64,000 nt of DNA from Shewanella oncorhynchi (GCF_012584455.1 NZ_JABAEB010000002.1:1-64000), one strand, 5' to 3'; shown: positions 47,557 through 56,404, numbered from the stretch's first letter. The notes: generated by a model from the sequence alone, not told the origin. Numbers and translations: made by a program.

Positions 47557-47847
47557 GCAGGCTCCAACCCAAATTGACCACAAGGCCTAGTGCTAGCCTT
47601 GGGACGTTTAATAAAATCGACAATAAAACAACTCTGACGTTTACGCGAACGTAAAGCAAGTATTCCTTGGTCTAATGTGTCGATTTTATCGGGTAAAAAT
47701 TGTCAGTAAGGATTTACAGCGAGGCAGGAATTAAGCACAGTCAAGCGTGGACAACAGAATCGAAGGGAGAGATAAATTAAGGGATTTTGGGTATCAGCTT
47801 AGGTCACATCCATGTGACCACATCACCATAAAAGGCTAAACAAAACC
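47557..47847. other. Intergenic region between metA and the branched-chain operon
   Basis: 291 bp between the thiolase start and metA stop, both minus strand. It contains the operator-like motif at 47636-47657; no terminator hairpin or small ORF is convincing. Confidence 0.5.
47636..47657 (-). promoter_or_regulatory. Palindromic operator upstream of the branched-chain operon (LiuR-like)
   Basis: GACGTTTACGCGAACGTAAAGC about 80-100 bp before the thiolase start is built of TTTACG/CGTAAA half-sites. It shares ACGTAAAGCAA-x-TATT with the phhA upstream region at 57813-57828. From memory, LiuR (MerR family) sites controlling branched-chain catabolism in gamma-proteobacteria look like TTTACGTTTACGTAAA. 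Assignment to LiuR is inference. Confidence 0.5.
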
Positions 47848-48789
47848 TTATCGCGATTCCCACGGCGTCATCGCCGTCATATCACTTAAGTCATAAGGCG
47901 TTAACTGGTAAACGTAATAATTGAGCCAATTACTGACCAACAAACTACCGTGGCTATGCCAGCGGGCAATGGCTTCGGCTTCTGGATTATTATTTCGATA
48001 ATAGTTTTGTGGCACATTTGGCGTTAAGCCTTGGGCTAAATCCCTATGGTATTCATCGTTTAAGGTCGATTTTTGATATTCAGGGTGCCCCATTACAAAC
48101 AAGTTACGGTTATTGCGACTTAATACTAAATAGGCCCCGGCCTCATCGGACTGCGCTAACACTTGCAACTGCGGGTGTTGTCTAATTTCTTCCACATCCA
48201 TCTCGGCAAAACGCGAATGGGGTGCAAAGAACTCATCATCAAAACCACGTAACAGTGGGAAATGCTGACAAGTGCGCCTATGTACAAATACGCCAGAACG
48301 CTTCTGTTGCAATATTTTTCGATTTAAACCATAGAGATGATACAAGCCCGCATGAGCTGCCCAGCATAAAAACAACACTGAGGTGACATGCTCTTGGGAC
48401 CAGTCGATGATTTCACGGATATGATCCCAATAAACCACATCTTCGAAATCGATTTGCCCAAGCGGCGCGCCCGTGATGATAAGACCGTCGTAATTTTTAT
48501 GGCGCACGGCTTCAAAATCACGGTAAAAAGTATTCATGTGGTCGATGGAAGTATGCTTGGACTCTTTGTCGTGAATGCGCAGTAAATCCACATCGACTTG
48601 TAAAGGCGTGTTGCCCAGTAAGCGCAATAACTGGGTTTCAGTCTCGATTTTGTTCGGCATCAAGTTCAAAATCAGCACCTTCATCGGCCTGATATCTTGA
48701 TTCGCCGCCCGCGTCTCGGACATAACGAAAATATTTTCTGACTCTAACACCCCTGCTGCGGGCAGATGATCTGGAATTCTAACCGGCAT
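47848..48789 (-). CDS. metA: Homoserine O-succinyltransferase
   Basis: First committed step of methionine synthesis: activates homoserine with succinyl-CoA. 313 residues, close to E. coli MetA. Class-I glutamine-amidotransferase-like fold with the nucleophile Cys in [16 protein letters not shown] (about 142), and His/Glu of the triad in FVMGHPEYQ (about 235-237). Starts [11 protein letters not shown] as expected. 70 bp behind the small lipoprotein gene on the same strand; MetJ-like boxes lie ahead of that gene. Confidence 0.97.
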   Translation of the reverse strand: MPVRIPDHLPAAGVLESENIFVMSETRAANQDIRPMKVLILNLMPNKIETETQLLRLLGNTPLQVDVDLLRIHDKESKHTSIDHMNTFYRDFEAVRHKNYDGLIITGAPLGQIDFEDVVYWDHIREIIDWSQEHVTSVLFLCWAAHAGLYHLYGLNRKILQQKRSGVFVHRRTCQHFPLLRGFDDEFFAPHSRFAEMDVEEIRQHPQLQVLAQSDEAGAYLVLSRNNRNLFVMGHPEYQKSTLNDEYHRDLAQGLTPNVPQNYYRNNNPEAEAIARWHSHGSLLVSNWLNYYVYQLTPYDLSDMTAMTPWESR

Positions 48790-48859
48790 ACCGCGCCTCT
48801 TCTGTTCGTAAATACTAACGGATTCGGCGCGTATGTCAGCTCACTTCTGAGCGAGCTAA

Positions 48860-49279
48860 CTAGCCACCGACTTTCTCTAGCAGTATCGTCATTGGCTCAG
48901 TGGAATTGAGATCAATGTGATAGGCTTGAGTATTAATAAACAATAACTTATCACCCAACATAATCCGGGCACCTATGGCATAAGTGTGACCGGGTTGGAA
49001 CTGATCGCTACCAATCGCAAAACTGAATGGCGCGGGTGTCACAGCACCTTGTTGCACGCGCTCCGCCATCACTATGGCTGGCACATCCATTTTTGAGACA
49101 TCAAGCAGTTGCACTATGACCTTAGCATCGGCAGGTAAGGCTATCCGTTCGCGATATAAGGTCTCGCCTTTTATCTCAACGATAGCATTCGGTGTCGCAC
49201 AACCCGATAACACACCCATTACGGCCATTAATGCTAAGGCTGTTAATCTCAACGCACTTAAACGCAACCATTTGTTCAT
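48860..49279 (-). CDS. YbaY/YscW-type lipoprotein
   Basis: Small envelope lipoprotein of unknown role, 139 residues from MNKWLR; AGGAGA is 7 nt upstream, so the longer frame (49297) is not used. Lipobox GVLSGC. Mature part is beta-rich with the family stretch RIALPADAKVIVQLLDVSK and ...PFSFAIGSDQFQPGHTYAIGARIML, as in YbaY. It lies upstream of metA on the same strand with 70 bp between them and no terminator visible, so they may be co-transcribed. Confidence 0.8.
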   Translation of the reverse strand: MNKWLRLSALRLTALALMAVMGVLSGCATPNAIVEIKGETLYRERIALPADAKVIVQLLDVSKMDVPAIVMAERVQQGAVTPAPFSFAIGSDQFQPGHTYAIGARIMLGDKLLFINTQAYHIDLNSTEPMTILLEKVGG

Positions 49280-49303
49280 TTTGTTTCTCCTAATCATACA
49301 TAA

Positions 49304-49319
49304 AGACTTCTAGATGTCC
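49304..49319 (-). promoter_or_regulatory. Tandem MetJ-like boxes
   Basis: AGACTTCT (49304-49311) and AGATGTCC (49312-49319) are adjacent 8-mers close to the MetJ met-box AGACGTCT (7/8 and 6/8). MetJ binds such tandem boxes with SAM. They lie 25-40 bp upstream of the lipoprotein gene, which precedes metA, so SAM-dependent repression of the pair is inferred. Confidence 0.55.
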
Positions 49320-49396
49320 ACACGCCCAAGCTATAAATCTTGTCTTGGTGAACATAACTTTCTATCATAAGCCACCATTTCGTTGCCGAAAAATCT

Positions 49397-50140
49397 ATGA
49401 CCCAAGCAACTGCAATCATTGTGGGAGCTAGCTCACAATTAAGTCGTGAACTTGCAAAGCAATTGGCAGATCAACAGGTTGAATTAGTCTTATTCGCCCA
49501 AGATCCAGAATCACTGCGCGATTTTGCCTTATCCTTGCCAACAAAAGTACAAGTTTTTGCACTTCAAATTGAACAACCTCAAGCCATCATCAACCAACTT
49601 GAATCAGTCTGGCAAAGTCTTGGCGGCGCACACTTAGTCTTAGTCAATACAGGTCTCAATAGCTATGACCCCGAGTTGCCTTGGCTACCGGAGCAAGACA
49701 TTATCGATGTCAATGTGCGAGGTTTTGCTGCCATCTGCAATACGGCATTTAGACTATTTCGCGAGCAAGGTTATGGACAACTGGCGGCAATCAACTCGAT
49801 TGCAGGCCTACGCGGCGGGCCGAGTGTGGCCTATCACGCCTCAAAAGCCTTTGGGCAGAATTACCTTGAGGGCTTAAGTATGCATGCTCAGCGCCTTAAG
49901 CTACCGATTACGATTACCGATATCCAACTTGGTTTGCTCGATAAAGCCGCTATGCAGCAAAGTGCGATGTGGCTTGCACCATTGCCACAAGTCGCAGCGC
50001 AAATCATCAAGGCGATGAAACAAGGCAAACGCCGCGTCTATGTGACCAAACGCTGGCGCCTCGTCGCTTGGCTTACTGTGTTATTACCCGAATTTATCTA
50101 TAACACTCGCCACTGGAAAGCTAAAAAGCCAAAGCGCTAA
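49397..50140 (+). CDS. SDR-family oxidoreductase
   Basis: Short-chain dehydrogenase of unknown substrate, 247 residues. Active-site Ser in INSIAG and YHASK (Tyr/Lys) are present; NNAG is changed to NTGLN. The cofactor loop reads GASSQLS, lacking the last Gly of the usual G-x3-G-x-G, so the coenzyme site is atypical. A C-terminal hydrophobic segment (RLVAWLTVLLPEFIY) followed by a basic tail suggests membrane association. Monocistronic, with a terminator 50 bp after. Confidence 0.82.
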   Translation: MTQATAIIVGASSQLSRELAKQLADQQVELVLFAQDPESLRDFALSLPTKVQVFALQIEQPQAIINQLESVWQSLGGAHLVLVNTGLNSYDPELPWLPEQDIIDVNVRGFAAICNTAFRLFREQGYGQLAAINSIAGLRGGPSVAYHASKAFGQNYLEGLSMHAQRLKLPITITDIQLGLLDKAAMQQSAMWLAPLPQVAAQIIKAMKQGKRRVYVTKRWRLVAWLTVLLPEFIYNTRHWKAKKPKR

Positions 50141-50193
50141 ATCAGCTTAGCCTAAGTGGAACAGAACATAGCGCGATAAAAAGTGCAGAAACG

Positions 50194-50219
50194 AAAAAGG
50201 AGCCTAAGGCTCCTTTTTT
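50194..50219. terminator. Bidirectional terminator between the SDR gene and ompW
   Basis: AAAAAGGAGCC (50194-50204) and GGCTCCTTTTT (50208-50218) form a perfect stem with a TAA loop. It lies between convergent genes and has A/T tails on both sides, so it may serve both. Confidence 0.92.
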
Positions 50220-50239
50220 ACGCTTATCTAATCAGTGGA

Positions 50240-50899
50240 TTAGAAAGTGTAACCCACGCTGACCATATAAACCCATGGATCAATATCGGTTTCGATGGTA
50301 ACTGGGGTACCTTGGTATTTAAATTTAACGTCACTATCAATTTTGGCGTACCACACGGAAGCGTTCACTAACCAGTTTTTGTTAACTTGATAATCAACAC
50401 CCGCTTGTGCCGCTAAGCCCCAAGAAGTGCTCATGCTTAAATCCGTTAACGCACCACCTAAATCATTAGTAAACTCATTGTCAAAGAAATTAGTATAGTT
50501 CACACCAACACCCACGTATGGGCGTAATTTAGACTGTGCATCACCAAAGTAGTACTGCGCCACTAAAGTGGGTGGTAAATGCTTAGTTTCAGCAATCTTA
50601 CCTACGCCAGCCAAAGAGACATCGTGGCTAAAAGGCGTTGCTGCTAATAACTCAACCCCGAAGTTATCAGTCAACATATAACCGAAGTTCAAACCCACTT
50701 GAGTATTATTACTCACTTGGAATTCACCAAGATTGCCTACACCAGGTATAACTACATCTTGGCTTGATTCATTTGGCGCAACAACCACAGCACCCGCACG
50801 AACGATAATGTCACCCGCTTGGTGAGCCGATACAGAGGCAGAAAAACCAGCGGCTAAAAGGGTGGCAGCGACCAGTGTAGAAACAGTGTTTTTATTCAT
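50240..50899 (-). CDS. ompW: Outer-membrane porin-like protein OmpW
   Basis: Eight-stranded outer-membrane beta-barrel for small hydrophobic molecules. 219 residues from MNKNTVSTLV; GGAG is 7 nt upstream, so the longer frames (up to 50923) are not used. Signal peptide about 1-25 (ends SVSAHQAG). OmpW marks: the start AGDIIVRAGAVVVAPN, NFGVELLAATPFSHDV, LPPTLVAQYYFG and the final aromatic WVYMVSVGYTF. An FNR-type box about 95-105 bp upstream fits oxygen control known for E. coli ompW. Confidence 0.96.
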   Translation of the reverse strand: MNKNTVSTLVAATLLAAGFSASVSAHQAGDIIVRAGAVVVAPNESSQDVVIPGVGNLGEFQVSNNTQVGLNFGYMLTDNFGVELLAATPFSHDVSLAGVGKIAETKHLPPTLVAQYYFGDAQSKLRPYVGVGVNYTNFFDNEFTNDLGGALTDLSMSTSWGLAAQAGVDYQVNKNWLVNASVWYAKIDSDVKFKYQGTPVTIETDIDPWVYMVSVGYTF

Positions 50900-50991
50900 C
50901 ATCATACTCCATATGTACAACATAGGTTTTTGTTTTGCATTACATCCTTAACAATTGACGCCTACACTGCCAGAGATATGCGGCTGATTTA

Positions 50992-51005
50992 TTGATCCAA
51001 ATCAA
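50992..51005 (-). promoter_or_regulatory. FNR/EtrA box upstream of ompW
   Basis: TTGATCCAAATCAA fits the FNR consensus TTGAT-N4-ATCAA perfectly. It is centred about 99 bp upstream of the ompW start. EtrA is the Shewanella FNR homologue; E. coli ompW is FNR-activated. Binding is inferred. Confidence 0.85.
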
Positions 51006-51378
51006 AGTGAGTGAGCAATACTCACTTATAGGTACTACACATGGGAGCTGAATCACGAAATTCAAACATTTATTGATAATACCCCTTTGTTTTCTGTGAG
51101 CTAAGTGTTGTATTAGCCATCACTAATGACTTCTGCAAGAGGTAGTGACCAATAACACCATAAACATTTTAGTAACAATAAAAAGCACTTAACTAAGAGG
51201 TTATTTGAACATTAATTTCAAATTATAGAGACTGGTTGAATGAGGATAAAAACAAAAAATGGACAAATAAAAACGGCTTGAGGATGATACCTATCATGTT
51301 AGATAACTTGATTGCATGGAATGACAGTGTGAGGCGGTTAGATCAGTTTTAGACTGAACGAATAAGAAAGTGAGAAGA
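51005..51378. other. Intergenic stretch upstream of ompW with an inverted repeat
   Basis: Directly beside the FNR box is AAGTGAGT/ACTCACTT (51005-51012 / 51020-51027), an 8-bp perfect inverted repeat with a 7-bp centre, possibly a second operator. The remaining about 350 bp are AT-rich without an ORF or terminator that I can support. Confidence 0.5.
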
Positions 51379-52128
51379 TTAGCTTGAGTAGCAACACGTA
51401 AGCAAAGGATAGCGAGTTAGCCAGCCCTTAGTCGCAACTCTGTGCTCAAACACTGGTAATGATCGCTTTGGATTGGCGCTCAATTTGAGGGCAAACAGGG
51501 AGTTCAGCCCAAAGGGAACCACCAGCTCAATACCGTAATGCGTGCAATGATGATCAGTCTCTTCATCTACCTGAGTATCTGTCTCAACATGAGATTTTAA
51601 ACACACCCCAACCGCAGTTTCTAACTCTGGCCAATGTGCCATAGCATCAATACAAGATGTGTAAGCCATGTCTTGATTGCGACTATGCATGCGCGCCTGA
51701 TTCTTAACCGACCAAGGTAACTCAGGGGCAAGCTGATGAAGATAGGCTTCAATCGCCAGATCCCGCTCAGGGCTAATATCTAAAGGGCAAAAATAGATCA
51801 GATCGATATCATTCAGTGGACTCAACTCAAATTCGTGCAAACGATCCCAAACTAAATTACGGACAAATCCTGCCGCCAGACACCACTGCGGCATGGAGTG
51901 TACTTGGGCGCATTGAAGCGCGAGTTCAAGCGCCCTCACCCGCTCGCAGTCTTGAGCTATCCATTCGAGTAATTGATGTTCTAGCGCTGTTTCACTCATT
52001 GCATCATTCATAACATTATTCGTAGCAACACTCATGACATTACCCCTAGCACCACTCATAACAGTATCGCCCGCTTCAATATCAGATAAAAACACGGGAA
52101 AGACATTAGGCTTACTCCACTTCGCCAT
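51379..52128 (-). CDS. Nucleotidyltransferase family protein (DUF925-type)
   Basis: Likely nucleotidyltransferase fold of unknown substrate, up to 249 residues. Core CLAAGFVRNLVWD (about 83-95) and LNDIDLIYF with Asp-x-Asp are the family's metal-binding signature, followed by ...WSVKNQARMHSRN and the closing TKGWLTRYPLL. The start is uncertain: several in-frame Met codons occur in the first 45 residues, and the family core suggests MSETALEHQ near 51996. The ORF as given overlaps the upstream gene by 17 bp. Confidence 0.8.
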   Translation of the reverse strand: MAKWSKPNVFPVFLSDIEAGDTVMSGARGNVMSVATNNVMNDAMSETALEHQLLEWIAQDCERVRALELALQCAQVHSMPQWCLAAGFVRNLVWDRLHEFELSPLNDIDLIYFCPLDISPERDLAIEAYLHQLAPELPWSVKNQARMHSRNQDMAYTSCIDAMAHWPELETAVGVCLKSHVETDTQVDEETDHHCTHYGIELVVPFGLNSLFALKLSANPKRSLPVFEHRVATKGWLTRYPLLTCCYSS

Positions 52129-52402
52129 CGATTTCTGGGCACTTTACGACCTCATGACAGAGTAGTGAAACAAGACTATAAATAGGTGCCATCACCGCAA
52201 CACAAATCCAAAAACCATGTACATCTTTGTCTAGCAGATTAACGCTAACAATATAGATAGGCACGAACAGGACCATCCATTTTATTATATTGAATTTGTA
52301 CAGTATCGGCTTATCACAATGACAGCAGCGTCCTTCCTTAATCGGCACTTCCTTAGCGCCGAGTTTACCTTTGCAATACGGACATTTTTTACTGAAAAGC
52401 AT
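52112..52402 (-). CDS. Small zinc-ribbon membrane protein
   Basis: 96 residues. Two Cys pairs near the start (CPYCKGKLG..., RCCHCDKPI) form a zinc ribbon, followed by two membrane helices (about 40-56 and 63-82) and an acidic tail. Function unknown. It overlaps the nucleotidyltransferase frame by 17 bp. Confidence 0.65.
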   Translation of the reverse strand: MLFSKKCPYCKGKLGAKEVPIKEGRCCHCDKPILYKFNIIKWMVLFVPIYIVSVNLLDKDVHGFWICVAVMAPIYSLVSLLCHEVVKCPEIDGEVE

Positions 52403-52488
52403 TTAAACTCCATCGCTGAGATTAGACTTTTAAAGCAAGCCTCATCATCCATTCTTTCTATTCGTAAAAACCGTATCCGCGCAATTCG

Positions 52489-53139
52489 TTACACCGCATC
52501 CGCTTGGCGCTCTGGTGCAGCATTGGCAAAGGCTTCAAGCTGATTACACTCGGCCCACACGCGCATGATATTGGGATAAGCCGTTAAATCCACATTAAAA
52601 CGCTGGGCGTTATACACCTGCGGTACTAAACACAGATCGGCTAATGTCACGGCATTCCCAAAGCAATAACGACCGCTATGCCGTGTTAACAAGGTTTCTA
52701 AGGCCGTAAAACCACTTGCGACCCAATGGTGATACCAAGTATTTTTGGCGGTGTCATCAGCACCTAAGGTTTGCGTTAAATACTGTAATACCCGCAAGTT
52801 GTTTAATGGATGGATCTCACAGGCGACCGTCAGTGCCATAGCACGCACGTGGGCACGTTCAAGAGCCGATGCAGGCAGTAATGGTGACTGTGGATGTATC
52901 TCATCAAGATATTCGATAATCGCTAAAGATTGCGACAAGGCATCCACATCCAGCTCATCATCCACCACTAAGGTTGGCACTAACTCTAAAGGATTAAGCG
53001 CAATGTAGGCAGCTTTATGTTGCTCGCCGCCATCACGTACGAGATGTACTGAAAACTGTTCGGCTGAAATCCCCTTGAGATTAAGGGCAATTCGAACCCG
53101 ATAGGCTGCACTGGAACGCCAATAACCGTAAAGTTTCAT
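52489..53139 (-). CDS. maiA: Maleylacetoacetate isomerase
   Basis: Zeta-class glutathione transferase that isomerises maleylacetoacetate to fumarylacetoacetate in tyrosine/homogentisate catabolism. 216 residues. Glutathione-site motif YWRSSAAYRVRIALN (family usually SS-C-S/A), NPLELVPTL with cis-Pro, SLAIIEYLDE, and the C-terminal domain CEIHPLNNLRVLQYL. Follows fahA on the same strand, but a hairpin terminator sits between them. AAGGAC precedes the ATG. Confidence 0.95.
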   Translation of the reverse strand: MKLYGYWRSSAAYRVRIALNLKGISAEQFSVHLVRDGGEQHKAAYIALNPLELVPTLVVDDELDVDALSQSLAIIEYLDEIHPQSPLLPASALERAHVRAMALTVACEIHPLNNLRVLQYLTQTLGADDTAKNTWYHHWVASGFTALETLLTRHSGRYCFGNAVTLADLCLVPQVYNAQRFNVDLTAYPNIMRVWAECNQLEAFANAAPERQADAV

Positions 53140-53165
53140 ATTTTCATGTCCTTATAAAAGTCAGT

Positions 53166-53192
53166 ATAAAAACGGGGCAATTAAGCCCCGTT
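53166..53192 (-). terminator. Terminator between fahA and maiA
   Basis: AACGGGGC (53171-53178) and GCCCCGTT (53185-53192) form a perfect stem; on the minus strand it is followed by TTTTTATA. It lies after the fahA stop and only 32 bp before the maiA start, so it may limit read-through into maiA. Confidence 0.8.
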
Positions 53193-53226
53193 AGTTTGAG
53201 TCGGTGTCGCCCTTTAAGGGAAAGCC

Positions 53227-54213
53227 TTAGGCTTTGTATTCAACCACTTTTTGATCGATAGAACCAAAAATGGTTACATCATTATCATCGAGCATTTCGA
53301 TACGCACTGTGTCACCAAAACGCATAAATGGCGTAGTGGCTTTGCCTTCGGCAATCACTTCTAACATACGTTTTTCCGCTAAACAGCTCGAACCTGCGCT
53401 ACGGTCATAGTTAGAAATAGTACCAGAGCCAATAATCGCGCCTGCGCCCAATGGACGGGTTTTTGCAACATGCGAAACTAACTGACTGAAATTGAAGGTC
53501 ATATCAACGCCTGCATTCGGACGACCAAATAATTCACCATTTAAATAGGTGATCAGCGGTAAATGCACTTTCGAATCTTCCCAACGGACACCCAATTCAT
53601 CCGGTGTCACAGCCACAGGCGAAAAACTGCTCGATGGTTTAGATTGGAAAAAACCAAAGCCTTTCGCCAACTCACCAGGGATCAAGTTACGCAATGACAC
53701 ATCGTTGACTAGCATCAACAATTTAATGTGCTTAGCTGCATTGTCAGTGCTCACGCCCATAGGCACATCATCGGTAATAACCGCAATTTCAGATTCGAAA
53801 TCGATACCCCAGTCTTCGCTCGCCAATGGGATATCCGCTTTAGGGGCAATAAAGCTGTCTGAGCCACCTTGATAAAATAACGGATCTGTCCAAAAGGTTT
53901 CTGGCATTTCTGCGCCACGGGCTTTACGGACTAACTCAACGTGATTCACATAAGCGCTACCATCGGCCCATTGGTAAGCACGCGGTAATGGCGACAAACA
54001 CTTAGCTTCGTCGAACGCTTGCGCGTTATCTAACATGCCTTCATTTAACGCATCGTACAATTCTTGCAATTGCGGTCTCAGTAAATCCCAACCATCGAGT
54101 AATTGCTGCATAGTGTGGGCAATGGCAGGAACGGCAACCGTTTTAGTGAGATCGCGGCTGACTAACATCAACTGACCATCACGACGACCATTGTTATAAC
54201 TTGCAAGTTTCAT
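53227..54213 (-). CDS. fahA: Fumarylacetoacetate hydrolase family protein
   Basis: Splits fumarylacetoacetate into fumarate and acetoacetate, the last step of tyrosine breakdown. 328 residues, the short bacterial form. FAH-fold marks: DWGIDFESEIAVI with acidic metal ligands (about 145-157), NDVSLRNLIPGELAKGFGFFQSKPSSSF, and GSGTISNYDRSAGSSCLAEKR. With maiA downstream the assignment is strong. GGAG precedes the ATG. CRP- and TyrR-like sites lie about 215-270 bp upstream. Confidence 0.92.
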   Translation of the reverse strand: MKLASYNNGRRDGQLMLVSRDLTKTVAVPAIAHTMQQLLDGWDLLRPQLQELYDALNEGMLDNAQAFDEAKCLSPLPRAYQWADGSAYVNHVELVRKARGAEMPETFWTDPLFYQGGSDSFIAPKADIPLASEDWGIDFESEIAVITDDVPMGVSTDNAAKHIKLLMLVNDVSLRNLIPGELAKGFGFFQSKPSSSFSPVAVTPDELGVRWEDSKVHLPLITYLNGELFGRPNAGVDMTFNFSQLVSHVAKTRPLGAGAIIGSGTISNYDRSAGSSCLAEKRMLEVIAEGKATTPFMRFGDTVRIEMLDDNDVTIFGSIDQKVVEYKA

Positions 54214-54427
54214 ATTGGCTCCAGTGCTCTTCGGCTAGGTGTACAATTTTATTGTGCTGGAAAACGTGCGACGTCACCCAGCTTATATTCGGCGATTTAA
54301 ATCGGACTTTTTGACTCATTAAGGGCATACACTTTACGCAGTCCGCGCCAACGAGGCATGCTCTGTTACTTGCTTTAACGTATTTGTTGCGCGTAGAAAT
54401 ACCCGATGCAGCTCAAGATTCCTATAG

Positions 54428-54443
54428 CGTGACCAAAATCACA
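54428..54443 (-). promoter_or_regulatory. CRP-like site upstream of fahA
   Basis: CGTGACCAAAATCACA has the CRP pattern (T)GTGA-N6-TCACA with both core halves intact apart from the first T. About 215-230 bp upstream of fahA. Confidence 0.55.
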
Positions 54444-54466
54444 TTTAGGTCAATTATTTCACATTT

Positions 54467-54484
54467 TGTAAACTAATCATTACG
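54467..54484 (-). promoter_or_regulatory. Weak TyrR-box candidate
   Basis: TGTAAA-CTAATC-ATTACG compares with the TyrR box TGTAAA-N6-TTTACA: one perfect half and one 4/6 half. It lies upstream of fahA and just after tyrR. Low weight. Confidence 0.35.
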
Positions 54485-54597
54485 TTTATAACCTAGTTAC
54501 CGCTTATCAATATCTCGGTAAGCAATATGCCTGAAAAGTCGGCAACTAAGTGGAACGATACTGTTACATTGACTGTGTCAACCCAACGAGACTCTGA

Positions 54598-56136
54598 CTA
54601 ACGGCGCTTGGCTATCTTGTATTCACGCAGTTTATTAGCAATAGCTGTGTGTGATACACCTAGCTTTTTCGCCAACTGGCGAGTGCTCGGATAGGCCGGA
54701 TATAATCGACGCAACAGACTCGCTTCAAACTGCTTCATTGCATCGTCGAGATTGCCTTCAAACTCATTATCAAAGTAACCAAAACCTTCGGCGTATGACG
54801 GCAATTTCAGCTGTTCTACCGTCAACTCGGCCGAGCCATCCCACATAGACACGGCTCTAAATACCGCGTTCTTTAATTGGCGTACGTTACCTGGCCAAGC
54901 GTAGGTGAGCAAATGATCGCGGCACTGGGCCGAAATCCGCCGAACAGGGCTAGACAGCTGTTGACTGTAATGTTCGAGGAACATTTCCGTCAGTGGAATG
55001 ATATCGACTTTACGCTCGCGTAAAGACGGGATGTGATAACTCAACACATGGATGCGATAGTACAAATCTTCCCTAAACTCACCGGTTTGGCATAGTTCAG
55101 CTAAATTTTTCTGGGTCGAGCAGATAATTCGCACATCAGCACGCACTTCTTCATCGCCCCCTATGCGTCTAAAAGTGCCATCTTGCAATAGCCGTAGCAG
55201 CTTAACTTGAGCCGCCCTAGACATTTCCGCCACTTCATCGAGAAATACTGTGCCCCCCTTAGCTTCTTCAAAAAAGCCTCGTTTGACGACTTTACCCTGA
55301 CTGACGTAACCGAATAATTCTTCTTCGGCAGCGCTGTCGGGCAGAGCGGCGCAGTTGATGGCGATAAAAGGTTTTTCACGGCGCATCCCCGCATCATGGC
55401 TAGCTCTGGCCATTAATTCTTTGCCAGTACCCGTTTCACCCGTGATCAACAAAGGTGCATCGAGCTGGGCCATACGCCGCGCTTGCTTAAGCACTTCCTT
55501 CATCTTGTCACTGCTGGCTAATACATTTTCAAAGCCAGTGGTTTGGTTCTGCAGCGCGTTAAACTGTTTTCCAACGCGCGCAGGGGATTTCAGCGACACC
55601 ACAGCACCAACCAAGATGGTTTTTTCATCCTCATCGGGTAGGTAAATCGGCAGCATTTCCGCTAAATATTCGTTTGGACCGATTTGAACTCGCGCCGCTT
55701 GTGGCAATACTTGTGCTTCACTCAACCAACGGCTGAAGTTAAAACCTTGCACCCAATGATTAAGCGACTCTTCGAGCACTTCGTGCTCACCCATGCCGAT
55801 ATTGAGCAAGGCGGACTCATTAACGATACGGATACGTGCCTTGGCATCGATAGAAAAAACGGAGTCGGGTAAGGTTTTGAGCAGGGTTTTAAGGGCGTAA
55901 TGTTCTTGCTCTGAGGGCATAAATGACACCGTACGCACATCGTGGACACTTTCCACTTTGCGGATCTGCGGCATCAAGGCACTCAAGGTTTCAAAACTAA
56001 TTTCGGCAAATTGTAAGTACAGGAATCCTTGGTTACTGGCATCTATGGCAATTAAATTAATACCATAACGCTCTAACACGACTAAGATATCTTTGGCTAA
56101 ACCAACACGATCCTGACAGCTGACTTCCAAGCGCAT
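54598..56136 (-). CDS. tyrR: Transcriptional regulator TyrR
   Basis: Regulator of aromatic amino acid genes. 512 residues: ACT domain (about 1-70, MRLEVSCQDRVGLAKDIL), PAS domain (about 78-190), AAA+ domain with Walker A GETGTGKE and Walker B TVFLDEVAEMS, and a C-terminal HTH STRQLAKKLGVSHTAIANKLREY. The sigma-54 contact loop GAFTGA is absent (EELFGYVSQGKVVKRG in its place), as in E. coli TyrR, which acts on sigma-70 promoters. Sits between fahA and phhB, whose pathway it probably controls. Confidence 0.95.
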   Translation of the reverse strand: MRLEVSCQDRVGLAKDILVVLERYGINLIAIDASNQGFLYLQFAEISFETLSALMPQIRKVESVHDVRTVSFMPSEQEHYALKTLLKTLPDSVFSIDAKARIRIVNESALLNIGMGEHEVLEESLNHWVQGFNFSRWLSEAQVLPQAARVQIGPNEYLAEMLPIYLPDEDEKTILVGAVVSLKSPARVGKQFNALQNQTTGFENVLASSDKMKEVLKQARRMAQLDAPLLITGETGTGKELMARASHDAGMRREKPFIAINCAALPDSAAEEELFGYVSQGKVVKRGFFEEAKGGTVFLDEVAEMSRAAQVKLLRLLQDGTFRRIGGDEEVRADVRIICSTQKNLAELCQTGEFREDLYYRIHVLSYHIPSLRERKVDIIPLTEMFLEHYSQQLSSPVRRISAQCRDHLLTYAWPGNVRQLKNAVFRAVSMWDGSAELTVEQLKLPSYAEGFGYFDNEFEGNLDDAMKQFEASLLRRLYPAYPSTRQLAKKLGVSHTAIANKLREYKIAKRR

Positions 56137-56350
56137 AATGACTGATATTCCCTTTTTTGATTTGAATTTTGGGGATAAACCGTGCAGAGCTATTTTTCGC
56201 CTTAGGCTTTACAACAAAAATAACGCTTGCTAGGCAAATCGTTACCTTTGACGAAAACGTCAGCGATGAGGGGAAATAGCAGAGCCCGTATACGTTAGAA
56301 GGTTAAACTGAAAGTGGCAAGCCTAGTTTACAGTTGAATTGTAACAGGAA

Positions 56351-56389
56351 GAAAAAATCAGCATCATAAAACACATTAAGATGCTGATT
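56351..56389 (-). terminator. Terminator of phhB
   Basis: AATCAGCATC (56356-56365) and GATGCTGATT (56380-56389) form a perfect 10-bp stem; on the minus strand it runs into TTTTTTC. It lies 16 bp after the phhB stop. Confidence 0.85.
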
Positions 56390-56404
56390 AAATTGATTAA
56401 ATAA

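Larger units (their letters stand above)
54214..54597. other. Intergenic region between tyrR and fahA
   Basis: 384 bp, no ORF. It contains the CRP-like and TyrR-like sites listed and is AT-rich from 54440 to 54530, as expected for a promoter. Confidence 0.5.

Noticed and set aside
54598..56136. TyrR as a sigma-54 activator
   Set aside because: The GAFTGA loop is missing, so sigma-54 contact is unlikely despite the AAA+ domain.
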